Shown here piece after piece: positions 27,153-38,600 of a stretch of DNA of 64,000 nt. This stretch comes from Paucihalobacter ruber (GTDB lineage Bacteria > Bacteroidota > Bacteroidia > Flavobacteriales > Flavobacteriaceae), in NCBI RefSeq assembly GCF_006494535.1, contig NZ_VHIQ01000005.1, forward strand, positions 1 to 64,000, written 5' to 3'. The translations under genes and the position numbers were made by a program. Within the stretch, counting starts at the first letter, position 1, and each line of letters opens with the position of its first letter. Below the pieces are notes generated by a model, which was not told the origin of the DNA, ran no database searches, and worked only from the letters and a program-made list of their open reading frames with translations.

Positions 27153-30100
27153 GATAATTGATTGATTTTAACAGGCAAGTTAACAATAAATGTTGTACCA
27201 ACGCCCTCTTCAGATTCCATAATGAACTTCCCTGAATGCGCTTTCACAATATCGTAGCTAAGCGATAAACCAAGACCTGTACCTTGCCCGGTGGGTTTGG
27301 TAGTGAAAAATGGTTGGAAGATTTTATCTTTTATAGCCTCAGGAATCCCTGGGCCATTATCTGAAACGGTAATTTGAACAGTGTTATCTATATGTTTAGT
27401 TGCAATTACTACTTTTGGATTTTCAACTTCTTTAACTGCCTGAAAAGCATTATTAATCAAATTTAATAACACACGCCCAAAGTCTTGGGGCACTAAATTT
27501 ACTTTAGGCAGGGTAGGGTCTAGGTTGGTTGAAAAATCGGCATTAAAACTTTTGTCTCTTGCCCTTAAGCCATGGTAAGACAATCTCAGGTATTCATCGG
27601 CCAGGGCATTGATATCAGTTAAAACTTTTTCTCCCGAGTTGCTTCGGCTGTGGGCGAGCATTCCCTTTACGATGGCATCGGCGCGTTTGCCGTGGTGGTT
27701 TATTTTTTCAAGATTTTGTTTGATATCTGCTGAAATAGCCTTGGCTTCGTCAATATCGCCTTTGTCTAATTCATCGTTCATTTCATCAATCAATTCATTA
27801 CTCACTTCGCTAAAGTTATTGACGAAGTTTAAGGGATTCTGAATCTCGTGTGCGATGCCTGCAGTGAGCTCTCCAAGACTTGCCATTTTCTCGGATTGGA
27901 TGAGTTGAGATTGGGTAGATTTTAAATCTTCGAGAGAATGTACAAGCTCTTCAGATTTTTTCTTTAATGCGCTAGTTCGCTCTTCCACTGTTTGTTCCAG
28001 CTTTTTCTTTTCTGCTATCAGCTTCCTTTCCCTCCACTTACTAAAAATTCTCAGCACCAATAAAAACAACAGAACGTATATCAAATACGCCAACCACGAT
28101 TGCCACCATGGTGGATTTATAGTAAACGTATATTTAAATGGCTCACTCCATACTTCACTCTCTCCAATGGCTCTGATTTGAAAGGTGTAAGTGCCGTAGG
28201 GCAGGTTACGGTAGTCTGCTTTGGCTTCCCTTGTAGGATTGCTCCAATTATCATTGAGTCCCAGCATAAGGTAACTGTAGTGTATTTTATGCGGAGCATT
28301 CCAATCTATGGCCGCAAAATGAAAGGTGAGGTGGTTTTTATGGTAGGGCAACTCTAAATTGAGCGGGTAGTTCTCAAATTTTTGCACGCTTTTAAATGCT
28401 ATTTCATTACCCAGGCTATCTGAAATATTGCGGTAGTCTAGAAACTGCTCATTGATATCCAATTGTTTTAATAATGGTTGTGGTATTTGAGCAGATGGAT
28501 TAAACTTGTTTAAATCCAACATAGTTAAACCCTTACCGCTTCCCCACCAGGCACGGTTTTTACTATCGATTAATGCAGAATTATGATAAAAATCTAATCC
28601 TTTAAGGCCATCTTGTGTGCCAAAAACTTGTATTGCAAACACTTCTCCTCCTTCGATGGAAGCAGGGAGCGGGCTAATTTGCGTAAGCCCTTTTACTGTA
28701 GTTATGTATAAATTCCTGTTGTTATCTTCTAAAATAGACCTGACTCTATTATTACTCAAGCCGGCCGCCTCGGTAAAATGAACGAATGATTCACCATTAT
28801 ATTTAGATACGCCTCCGCCTTGAGTGCCAAACCAAAGGTTTCCGCTTTTATCTTCTAAAATAGACCAAACGCTATTATTATTTAAGCCTTCTTTCTCGGT
28901 AAAATGAACGAACGATTCACCATCATATCTCGATACGCCCCCGCCATCAGTGCCGAACCAAAGGTTTCCGCTTTTATCTTCTAAAATAGACCTGACACTA
29001 TTATTACTCAAGCCGGCTGCCTCGGTAAAATGAACGAATGATTCACCATTATATTTAAATACGCCTCCGCCTTGAGTGCCGAACCAAAGGTTTCCGCTTT
29101 TATCTTCTAAAATAGACCAGACTCTATTATTACTCAAGCCGGCTGCCTCGGTAAAATGAACGAATGATTCACCATTATATTTAGATACGCCTCCGCCTTG
29201 AGTGCCAAACCAAAGGTTTCCGCTTTTATCTTCTAAAATAGACCAGACAATATTACCACTCAAGCCGGCTGCCTCGGTAAAATGAACGAATGATTCACCA
29301 TCATATTTCGATACACCTCCGCCCCAAGTGCCGAACCAAAGGTTTCCGATTTTATCTTCTAAAATAGACGTGACGCTATTATCACTCAAGCCGGCTGCCT
29401 CGGTAAAATGAACGAACGATTCACCATCATATTTCGATACACCTCCGCCCCAAGTACCAAACCAAAGGTTTCCGCTTTTATCTTCTAAAATAGAGCTGAC
29501 TTCATTATTACTCAAGCCGGCTGCCTCGGTAAAATGAACGAACGATTCACCATCATATTTCGATACACCTCCGCCATAAGTGCCGAACCAAAGGTTTCCG
29601 CTTTTATCTTCTAAAATAGAAAGGACAATATTATTAGTCAAGCCGGTTGCCTTGGTAAAATGAACGAACGATTCACCATCATATTTCGATACGCCTCCAC
29701 CCCAAGTGCCGAACCAAAGGTTTCCGCTTTTATCTTCTAAAATAGACCAGACATTATTATCACTCAAGCCGGCTGCCTCGGTAAAATGAACGAACGATTC
29801 ACCATCATATTTCGATACGCCTCCGCCTTCAGTGCCGAACCAAAGGTTTCCGCTTTTATCTTCTAAAATAGACCTGACTCTATTATTACTCAAGCCCGCT
29901 GCCTCGGTAAAATGAACGAACGATTCACCATCATATTTCGATACACCTCCGCCATCAGTGCCGAACCAAAGGTTTCCGCTTTTATCTTCTAAAATAGACC
30001 TGACATCATTATTACTCAAGCCGGCTGCCTCGGTAAAATGAACAAACGATTCACCATCATATTTCGATACGCCTCCGCCTTGAGTGCCAAACCAAAGGTT

Positions 30101-30862
30101 TCCGCTTTTATCTTCTAAAATAGACCTGACTCTATTATTACTCAAGCCGGCTGCCTCGGTAAAATGAACAAACGATTCACCATCATATTTGGATACACCT
30201 CTGTCTAAAGTACCGAACCAAATGTTTCCGCTTTTATCTTCTAAAATAGAGCTGAGATAAGAGGACCCCATACCTTGGTCCACATCAAAATATTGTAAAT
30301 TGGTAAGGGCATCTTTAAAAGCCGGGGGCAGGGCTTTGGTGGGTAAGGGTTGTATGGCTTTTACTGTTTTGCCCCGGGCAGGTATAGGTATGCCGGTGGG
30401 TATGGTGTCACCGCTGGAATTAATTAAAACAAAATCTTTGTTGCCTTCGCCAAATTTCACAGTTTTAAGTTGGCTGTGGTCCACTTTGATAGTGGGGATG
30501 TTTTCGGGTATTTTGTGTCGGTTGGGGTGGGCATTTACTTTGACAAGCTCAGTAACCGCCTTGACCACTCTGGGACTGGCAACACTGTCCGGGTGAATGA
30601 GTTTTCCCCTTGCGGGTATGGGTACACCGGTGATGAGCGTGTCGCCACTGCTCAAAATGATGGGTTCGATGCTATTGCCTGTTACCGGGTTTATGGCATA
30701 ACCACCTTCGGGATTGGCTGCAATGGTTTGGGGTTGCGGAAAGAGAGGTGCGAGGGTGGTTCCGTCATCTTTTGGGCTGCGGTTGCAGGCGGCAAATAGC
30801 AAAAGCAGAAGGATGAAATGTATTTTCCTGAAAAATTGTGATGTTGTTGTTCTCATAGTCAT
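27149..30862 (-). CDS. Reg_prop/Y_Y_Y sensor histidine kinase with 12 near-identical blades
   Basis: The protein has 1237 residues from the ATG at 30862, chosen because it gives a normal lipoprotein signal (LFAAC) and begins one base after the preceding frame; an ATG at 30907 would add 15 residues. The N-terminal 150 residues and the 12 x 42-residue propeller repeats closely match the HTCS at 15321, but the C-terminus is a plain kinase: membrane helix, coiled coil, [16 protein letters not shown] and ATPase domain. So one sensor type is joined to two output types in the same cluster. First intact gene of the three-kinase unit. Confidence 0.9.
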   Translation of the reverse strand: MTMRTTTSQFFRKIHFILLLLLFAACNRSPKDDGTTLAPLFPQPQTIAANPEGGYAINPVTGNSIEPIILSSGDTLITGVPIPARGKLIHPDSVASPRVVKAVTELVKVNAHPNRHKIPENIPTIKVDHSQLKTVKFGEGNKDFVLINSSGDTIPTGIPIPARGKTVKAIQPLPTKALPPAFKDALTNLQYFDVDQGMGSSYLSSILEDKSGNIWFGTLDRGVSKYDGESFVHFTEAAGLSNNRVRSILEDKSGNLWFGTQGGGVSKYDGESFVHFTEAAGLSNNDVRSILEDKSGNLWFGTDGGGVSKYDGESFVHFTEAAGLSNNRVRSILEDKSGNLWFGTEGGGVSKYDGESFVHFTEAAGLSDNNVWSILEDKSGNLWFGTWGGGVSKYDGESFVHFTKATGLTNNIVLSILEDKSGNLWFGTYGGGVSKYDGESFVHFTEAAGLSNNEVSSILEDKSGNLWFGTWGGGVSKYDGESFVHFTEAAGLSDNSVTSILEDKIGNLWFGTWGGGVSKYDGESFVHFTEAAGLSGNIVWSILEDKSGNLWFGTQGGGVSKYNGESFVHFTEAAGLSNNRVWSILEDKSGNLWFGTQGGGVFKYNGESFVHFTEAAGLSNNSVRSILEDKSGNLWFGTDGGGVSRYDGESFVHFTEKEGLNNNSVWSILEDKSGNLWFGTQGGGVSKYNGESFVHFTEAAGLSNNRVRSILEDNNRNLYITTVKGLTQISPLPASIEGGEVFAIQVFGTQDGLKGLDFYHNSALIDSKNRAWWGSGKGLTMLDLNKFNPSAQIPQPLLKQLDINEQFLDYRNISDSLGNEIAFKSVQKFENYPLNLELPYHKNHLTFHFAAIDWNAPHKIHYSYLMLGLNDNWSNPTREAKADYRNLPYGTYTFQIRAIGESEVWSEPFKYTFTINPPWWQSWLAYLIYVLLFLLVLRIFSKWRERKLIAEKKKLEQTVEERTSALKKKSEELVHSLEDLKSTQSQLIQSEKMASLGELTAGIAHEIQNPLNFVNNFSEVSNELIDEMNDELDKGDIDEAKAISADIKQNLEKINHHGKRADAIVKGMLAHSRSNSGEKVLTDINALADEYLRLSYHGLRARDKSFNADFSTNLDPTLPKVNLVPQDFGRVLLNLINNAFQAVKEVENPKVVIATKHIDNTVQITVSDNGPGIPEAIKDKIFQPFFTTKPTGQGTGLGLSLSYDIVKAHSGKFIMESEEGVGTTFIVNLPVKINQLS
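28733..30244 (-). repeat. 12 x 126-bp tandem repeats inside a sensor kinase gene
   Basis: Twelve units of exactly 126 bp encode Reg_prop blades. They are more uniform than those at 17697-19208: most changes fall at the residue after FGT (E, W, Q, D, Y) and at NN-x-V-x-SI. Confidence 0.9.
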
Positions 30863-30863
30863 T

Positions 30864-31347
30864 TTATATGGGTAATTCAATGGTAAATGTAGCGCCTTCA
30901 TTTTCATTTGATTCTATTTTTATTGATCCTCCGTGCGCTTTCACAATATCGTAAGATAAGGATAATCCCAATCCGGTTCCTTGTCCGGTGGGTTTTGTGG
31001 TGAAAAAGGGTTGGAATATTTTGTCTTTGATAGCCTCAGGAATCCCCGGTCCGTTATCTGAAACGGTAATTTGAACAGTATTATCTATATGTTTAGTGGC
31101 AACTACAACTTTTGGATTTTCAACTTCTTTAACTGCCTGAAAAGTATTATTAATCAAATTTAATAGCACACGCCCAATGTCTTGTGGCACCACATTTACT
31201 TTTGGTAAATCGGGATCAAAGTCGGTTGAAAAATCTGCGTTAAAATTTTTGTCTCTTGCCCTTAAGCCATGATAAGACAGTCGCAGGTATTCATCGGCCA
31301 GGGCATTGATATCAGTCAAAACTTTCTCTCCAGTGCTGTTTCGGCAT
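30864..31347 (-). pseudogene. histidine kinase fragment (ATPase domain only)
   Basis: The frame encodes about 157 residues matching the neighbours' kinases from NSGEKV onwards, through NLINNTFQA, DNGPGIP and [10 protein letters not shown] to the normal C-terminus. The sensor, membrane helix and phospho-acceptor His are missing. Homology begins at the stop codon of the transposase gene (31348-31350), so the element's insertion, or a deletion at its edge, removed the 5' part. A 174-residue product could start at 31379 inside the transposase gene, but it could not autophosphorylate. Confidence 0.75.
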
Positions 31348-31809
31348 CTACTCAAGTTCATTGAAAATATATTGTTCATCGTAATCAATTTGAAATTCTT
31401 TTAAACATTTAAGATACTCTTCTTTGAAAGATTCCTTTCTGTGATGGGCTTCTTGATTTTGAATGTATTTAAAAATCATATCCACATCGCGTTGCCTGTA
31501 AGAAAATACACCGTAGCCGGTTTGCCATTCAAAACGTTGCGGAGTTAGTGCATGATCATTGATGTATTTTGATGATTTGGCCTTTACAGATTTCATAAGA
31601 TCAGAAATGGCAACAACGGGTCTTAAACCAAAAAAGCAATGCACATGATCTTCAACCCCATTTACAATGATGGTTTTACAATTGCTTTCGTTAATCAAAT
31701 TGCCAATAACTGCAAGTAGTTGAGGGCGCCATTCCTTTTTAAGAACAGCTCTGCGGTACTTTACTGCGAATACCGCTTGGATGTAAAGTTGGTGATACGT
31801 GTTTGCCAT
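31348..31809 (-). CDS. IS200/IS605-like Y1 transposase (RAYT type)
   Basis: A 153-residue protein with the HUH motif in EDHVHCFFGL and the likely nucleophilic Tyr in FKYIQNQEAHH near residue 115. These are the active-site elements of single-strand Y1 transposases (TnpA_IS200 and REP-associated transposases). It is complete in length. Beside it is a REP-like array of 10 units of paired palindromes, the substrate type expected for RAYTs, which favours a domesticated REP-processing enzyme over a free insertion sequence. It separates the giant kinase gene from a kinase fragment. Confidence 0.85.
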   Translation of the reverse strand: MANTYHQLYIQAVFAVKYRRAVLKKEWRPQLLAVIGNLINESNCKTIIVNGVEDHVHCFFGLRPVVAISDLMKSVKAKSSKYINDHALTPQRFEWQTGYGVFSYRQRDVDMIFKYIQNQEAHHRKESFKEEYLKCLKEFQIDYDEQYIFNELE

Positions 31810-31853
31810 AGTATGTCTTTTTTTTGTTGGACCGAGGTCCGGGTTTTATGCAC

Positions 31854-32529
31854 CAGACTGAAGTCTGACGTCATAAGATGTGCCGAGCCTACGGCTCTGC
31901 TGGTTACTTACTTTGTCTCTCACACCAGACTGAAGTCTGACGTCATAAGATGTGTCGAGCCTACGGCTCTGGTGGTTACTTACTTTGTCTCTCACACCAG
32001 ACTGAAGTCTGACGTTATAAGATGTGTCGAGCCTATGGCTCTTTTCTTTTCTTTCTTTTGCGTCGGACTGAAGTCTGACGTCATAAGATGTGCCGAGCCT
32101 ACGGCTCTGCTGGTTACTTACTTTGTCTCTCACACCAGACTGAAGTCTGACGTTTCAAGATGTGTCGAGCCTACGGCTCTGGTGGTTACTTACTTTGTCT
32201 CTCACATCAGACTGAAGTCTGACGTCATAAGATGTGCCGAGCCTACGGCTCTTTTCTTTTCTTTCTTTTGCGTCGGACTGAAGTCTGGCGTCATAAGATG
32301 TGTCGAGCCTACGGCTCTGGTGGTTACTTACTTTGTCTCTCACACCAGACTGAAGTCTGACGTCATAAGATGCGCCGAGCCTACGGCTCTGGTGTTTACT
32401 TACTTTGTCTCTCACATCAGACTGAAGTCTGACGTTATAAGATTTGTTGAGCCTACGGCTCTTGTCTTTTCTTTCTTGTGCGTCGGACTGAAGTCTGACG
32501 TTTTAAGATGTGTTGAGCCTCTGGCTCTC
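31854..32529. repeat. REP-like array, 10 units, spacing 72-72-66 bp
   Basis: Each unit has a CAGACTGAAGTCTG-type palindrome, a spacer near CGTCATAAGATGTG, and a GAGCCTACGGCTC palindrome. Units start (GACTG) at 31856, 31928, 32000, 32066, 32138, 32210, 32276, 32348, 32420 and 32486. Two linkers alternate: a TGGTTACTTACTTTGTCTCT type (72 bp) and a CTTTTCTTTTCTTT type (66 bp), giving a 210-bp higher-order repeat. Because 72, 66 and 210 are multiples of three, long false reading frames run through it. Confidence 0.92.
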
Positions 32530-32546
32530 ATTTTGTTTCTATCTCA

Positions 32547-32634
32547 GAGCCGTAGGCTCGAAACGTTTTTGTATAGTTGGACTTCAGTCCAACGCGACTC
32601 CCCCCTCCTGCGTGCAACTTAGTGCCGTAGGCAC
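32547..32634. repeat. inverted end of the REP-like array
   Basis: The array ends with the two palindromes in the opposite orientation: GAGCCGTAGGCTC at 32547-32559 and a GTTGGACTTCAGTCCAAC form at 32576-32593, then a related GTGCCGTAGGCAC at 32622-32634, only 12 bp before the giant kinase's stop codon. On the transposase side a GGACCGAGGTCC palindrome is at about 31828-31840. The array is thus bracketed by inverted, diverged copies. Confidence 0.75.
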
Positions 32635-32645
32635 GATTCATACAA

Positions 32646-35600
32646 TCATCGGGGTAAATGAATAACAAACACAGTCCCTGCATCTTCTTTCGTTAGTATT
32701 TTTAATTCGCCTCGATGTGCCTTAATAATGTCGTTTGTAATGCTCAATCCCAAACCGGTACCCTCAGTTCCTTTCTTGGTAGTGAAAAATGGCTGAAGGA
32801 TTTTATCTTTGATGGCATCAGGAATGCCGGGACCATTGTCTTCTACTTCAATAACAATGGCATTGGTTTGTTGTTTGGTACGCACCGTTAGTTTTGCCGG
32901 TCGATGATCTACGGTTTCCCGCATGGCATCGAAGGCGTTGTTGGTGAGATTGAGGATCACCCGGCTAAAATCTTCACCGATTAGAGACACGGTTTCGATG
33001 TTAGGATCGAGTTGTAAATCGATAGCAACATTGATGGGGTTTTTCTTGGCGCGCATGCCGTGAAACGACAAATTGGTATATTCTTTAATAAGCGCATTCA
33101 AATTTGTAGCTTCCATTTTACCACTGCCACCGCGACTGTGTTGCAACATAGATTTTACAATACTATCGGCGCGGGTGCCGTGTTCATGTACTTTGCTGAG
33201 GTTGCCTTTTACATCGTCTAAAATGGCTTTAATGTCTTCCTTAACATCAGAGTCCTCTAATTTTTCTAACTCCTCAAATACTTCATCGATTAGCTCATTA
33301 CTGACTTCGCTAAAGTTGTTGACGAAGTTGAGCGGATTTTTAATTTCATGCGCAATGCCTGCGGTAAGCTGCCCTAAACTGGCCAGTTTTTCTTGCTGTA
33401 CCAGTTGCGTTTGGGTCGCTTGCAGCTCCTTAAGTGCCTCTTCTGCTTTTTGCCGGGCTTGTTTAATGGCAATTAAATCTTTTTCGGCTTGTAAGGCTTG
33501 TTTTTCTGCGATTTTTAAATCGTTAAAACGCGTATAGGTTAAATTAAATACCGCTGCAAACCGCTCTAATAGGTCTATGGTTTGTTGTGGTTGTTCTTCG
33601 GGTGCCGCCATACCAATTAAACCTCCCGAAAAATAGGCTATGGTCTGAACGCGTCTTTTTTGCTGCAAACCATGAATAAATGGTATCTGCATGACCGTGT
33701 TTAAATAGTGAAAATAGTCTTGCAGCTCCTTACCGCTCATGTCAATAATGGCAGATTTTTTTTCTTGCTTCCAGGCGTCAACCATTTTTTGAATGGATTT
33801 GTTTTCTGCAGGATGGAGTTGAAAGTGTTTTTCAATTTTACTGCCGTCTTCATTGGTTGCCCAGGCTTCAATAGCTTTACCCTTGTCTTTAATGATTCCA
33901 ATAAATAAACGATTAGGGGCAATGCCTAAATTTAAAAGTTCTTTAAAAACGATGACAGAGGTATCTGCCAATTCTGAACTGTGTGCCATGGTCATGGTTC
34001 TGGATCTTACCTTTTCAAGTGCCATTTCAATTTGGGCTTCACGGGCACGCATTTCAGCTTTTTGCAAATCGCGAAAACGGGTGTAGGCAAATGAAAATAC
34101 GGCCGTAGCTCTCTTTAACAGGTCCCAACTTTCTTCTGAAATGTCCCCGGGAGCGGCAGCGCCTATAAAGCCATCCGAAAATTTGTTGAGGTGATAAGTA
34201 CGGGTAGGGATGGTATTACCATAAAATTTGCTGGTTGAAAAATGTGTTGATTGTTCTTCGCAATATTGTATCCATTCTATGCGATGCTTTCCTGTCATCA
34301 CAATAGAAGTACTAGGTGATGAAGATTTGTAAAACGATTGCATTTTTCTACCTACCCATGTGGCCTTTAAATCAATAGTCATTTGATCGGAAACAGATTT
34401 ACCATCTTTCTCGTTTTTGATGGTAAACCAACACTGGGTGGAGTCGTTCTCCTTATCGTGAATATAAATAGAACTGGTTTCTAGCGCTTCAACACCCAGA
34501 GCACCCATTTCTTCCCGAAGCAATTGTGCTACTTCAATAATTTCAGCAGGACTTTGCATGGCTAAGGATCTGGATCGCACTTTCTCAAGGGCATTTTCTA
34601 TTTGTGCTTCTCTTGCCTGTGCTTCGGCTTTTTGTAAATCTAAAAAGCGTATATAAGCCTGTTCAAATACCTGAGCAAATCGCGGTAAAATATCCATGTT
34701 CTCAATGGGTTTGAGTGAGGACACCAAGATATAGCCATGTTTAAACGAGGCACCGTAATCTATCTCCCACGGTGGTGGTGCGGGCATGGGTGCGTTACGG
34801 GATTCTAAGTCCTTTATGGTGATTTGAGCAGAGGGTAACTTAAAAATATCTTCAAAATGCTGTTCAATAAAATCACTTGGAATTTCAATTGAAAATAGGG
34901 GATTGCCTGCTTTCCATTGGTCATAACGGTATTGATGGATATAATCCAAATCAATCGGCACAATCATAGGGCTTAGCATACCGGCACCCGGAATACTGTG
35001 CCATTGCTCTACATGGCCTTCAAGCTTATCGCAAAACACAATGCCTGTGGCAAATAGATCTTCACCAAAGTTTCGCAATTGGTTAAACATTTCGGTGGTG
35101 ACATTGGCAAAATCTAAGGTGCTTTGCATGCCCATGGAATGCGAACGTACGCGCTCTAATGCCGTTTGTATTTGAGCCTCTCGTGCGCGCGCTTCGGCTT
35201 TTTGAAGATCGAGGAAACGGGTATAGGTTTGATCAAATACTTTGGTAAAGCGTTTAAAGATGTCGTGCGCATCAGGAACCTTTTCATAGGTAATAAACAG
35301 CAGAAAACCGTGACTAAATTTACACAGATGATTGATCTGGTAGGTGGGTAGCGACAGTCCGAGCCTGTCTATTTCATCAAAAGTTGGTTTTAGATCCGGG
35401 AAGGATTTCATATGGGCATAGTGCGACACTAAGGCTTTTCCGCCGAGCTCTTGCACCAACATGTCCTTACCATTGTTCATAAATTCTCCCATCTCGTCGA
35501 AGGATGCTTCACCCCAAAGGCGAAGCTGAAATGGTGTTTGCAAGGTTCCTTCGCTACTCATAGCGCAGGTTGCAGTTGTGAGATCTTCGTTTAAAATATT

Positions 35601-38600
35601 GTACCCACAACTCCAGGCGTTAATGCCAAGTGCCTGCACTTCCAGAAACAACATATTGGCTACTTCAGGCAGCTCATCACTAGACTGCATACCCATGGTG
35701 CGGGAGCGCACTTTTTCGAGGGCAACCTCGATTTGTGCTTCGCGCGCTTGTTCTTCGGCTTTTTTTAGGTCGAGGAAGCGGGTATATGTTTGATCAAATA
35801 CTTTGGCGAAGCGTTTAACTATGTCGTTCTCGGCCTCTGAATATGGTATACCTTGGTAATTAAGGACAAACAATGAAATGTTATTCATGAACACCTGTGA
35901 GCGAGCGACACCAGGACTATTCAAAATATATTGTTGTCTTTCTTCTGGAACCCATGGCGCATGTTTGAAAAAGTGTTTCCACATGATATTTTTTTCATCA
36001 AATGGGAACGTATCTGCTAAAAACTCAATTTGTTTTTCTCTTGCCTTTTTATGACTGTTAAACATTGGGTGATCTAAATAAGGAATTTCAAACAACCGGG
36101 GGTAGAGGTTGCCGGGTGTGCCAGTCCAAAGTTTCCAATCATCTCTTAATTTGTAATCCAATTGAAAGTTGGCAGAGTCAATGTTTAAATTGAGATGGTT
36201 CAATTGCTCAAACACTACTTGAATCACTTCCTTGAGTTCATCACTTTTATGCATAGCCATACTTCGGCTGCGAACTCTCTCCAATGCCGCTTCAATCTTT
36301 GCTTCCCTCGCCTGCGCTTCTGCTTTTTGAAGGTCCAGAAAACGTGTATAGGCTTGTTCGAAGACTCTACCAAAACGTTCTAGGATTTCCAGTTCGTCTT
36401 CAGATATAGGATTAACACTCACCGTTTGTAGTCCGCTATACTTGAAGAATGTAAAGCCGGCTACATAGCGTTCAAGGGCTTTGTTGGCTTCCTGAATGTG
36501 CTTTGGAAAACGTCTAAATTCAGTATCATTATAAAGATATTCATCATATATTTTTTTCTCTTCTCCTTCTAAGGTATAGACAAATCGCTTTTTTTGATCT
36601 TTCCAGGCATCCCACATAGCGTGATGAAATGGATAATCTTCAAATTTCATGTAATAAGACTCAGGGTCTTTACCGGTTTCGGGATTAGCGGCCCACACCG
36701 TGTTGCTCATGTCTTTTTCATCAATCAAATTGATGATACAGAAAGTGAGCGTGAATTCGAGATTGGTAAATTCCTGCAAAAGTGTATCAACCACAGCAGA
36801 TAATTCTGATGAATGATGCATGGCCAAACTGCGGGATCTGACTCTTTCCAAAGCCGCTTCAATTTTTGCCTCTTTTGCTTGTGCTTCGGCTTTTTCTAGA
36901 TCCAAGAAGCGGCGATAAGCCAAATCAAATGCCGCCCCCATTTTTGGTAAAATAAACTCCATTTCAGCAGGCGGTGGAACAGTAAAATCCAGATTAAGTT
37001 TTCCTTTTTCCAATTGAACAGTTGGATGCCAGGTGTGTTCTATTTTTGCGGCTCTAATAAATTCCCTGTAATTATCTGCTGCGGTTTCATCAAACTCCCT
37101 GATCCATTTTTCACATTTGATAAAGTCATCGCCACTCATTTCTATCACACTGTATTTTTTACTTGCATTCCAAATTCTTCTCACCCATAAGCCCGGGTCA
37201 GTATCTTCTAACCTGAATGTGAAATCAGAGCTTAGCTGCGGTTCTTGTTCCGATTCTTTTAATTCTGTAATATCCCATACTCTAATTTTGTTGTCATCGT
37301 GCTCAAGGTAAATGGTTGCCGCGGTTATGCCGCTTAAATTCAAACCTTCCATTTGTTCTTTAAGCGTCATTGCCACCTGTAGTATCTCTGCTGATTTATG
37401 CATGGCGAGTGCTTTTGCCCTAACTCTTTCAACAGCCACCTCAATCTGTGCTTCACGAGCCTGAACTTCGGCTTTTTGAAGGTCGAGGAAACGGATAAAG
37501 GATTGTTCAAAAACTTTGGCAAAACGTTTTAAAATGACTACTTCATCTGTTGAAGGAACTACCCCGGTGTGCGAGGGAATGAGTATGGCGGAATTCTTCT
37601 GCCAGGCGAACGAAAGGATGTGTTGGTCGTTTTGAAATATCCACTTCTTAAAGTCTTCCGGGAAATGCTTGTAATCAGAATATTCAAAAGCATACTCAAA
37701 AAAACTGTTTTTATCTTCAATTGAATAAGCTTTTGAAAAATACAACGCGCCGCTTTCTCTGGATTGCCATGCGTCATTAAAAATAGGATGGTCAAAATAG
37801 GGTAGCAGATAGCTACCGGCAAAACTAAAATCAGGAGCCGCAATCCAATGTAATACATCTTTTGAATCAGTAAAATAGGTACACAGCACGACGCCATTGG
37901 CGTCTAATACGACATCTAGTTCTTTCAATTTCTCTACAATTATGCTAACCACTTCTCCCAGTTCATTTGGGGTATGCATGGCCAATGACCGGGACCTTAC
38001 TTTTTCGAGGGCGGCTTCTATTTTTGATTCTTTTGCCTGTTCCTCTGCTTTTTTGATATCAAGATAGCGGGTATAAGTTTGCTTAAATTCTTTTGAAAAG
38101 CGTTCAAAAATTGAAAGTTCCTCTTCTGTGAAGGGTTCCAGATCCGAGCGAACTATGGAAACGGTTACGTTTTCCAAAAATGCATCGACAATGGTCGAAC
38201 CAGGGTTTGCATATACCAATTCCCTGACCTTTTCTGGAACAGCAGGTGCATATTTCCAATAGTGATCAAGAAATTCGTCTTTCTCCTCTTTTGTAAAAAA
38301 TTTCGTTTGGATAGGGTTGCCGGTCTTTATATACTCCTCTACAGCGATTGCTGTTTTGGTGAAGTATGGCGTATCAACGTAAGGAATGTGAATTTTGCGT
38401 GTGAGGTTGTCGGCACCAGGAATATGACTCCATAATTCCCAATCTCTATCTTTTGTAATGGCTCCTTCAATAAAGGTAACGTCGGTGAACCTCACATTCA
38501 GATCAATAAGTTGTTGGCCGAATAATTCTACAATGCCAAGTAGGTCTGACTGGGTTTTCATCGCCATAGTTTTGGCCCTGACTCTTTCCAGTGCTAGTTG

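Noticed and set aside
31854-32529. CRISPR array
   Set aside because: The intervals between palindromes are themselves repeated, not unique spacers, and no cas gene is in the window.
31720-32622. A 300-residue plus-strand reading frame with about 24-residue repeats (RLKSDVIRCAEPTAL...)
   Set aside because: It is the REP array read through. All unit lengths are multiples of three, so any frame without a stop stays open. It begins antisense to the transposase and has no protein-like character. The minus-strand frames at 31846-32133 and 32155-32415 are rejected for the same reason.
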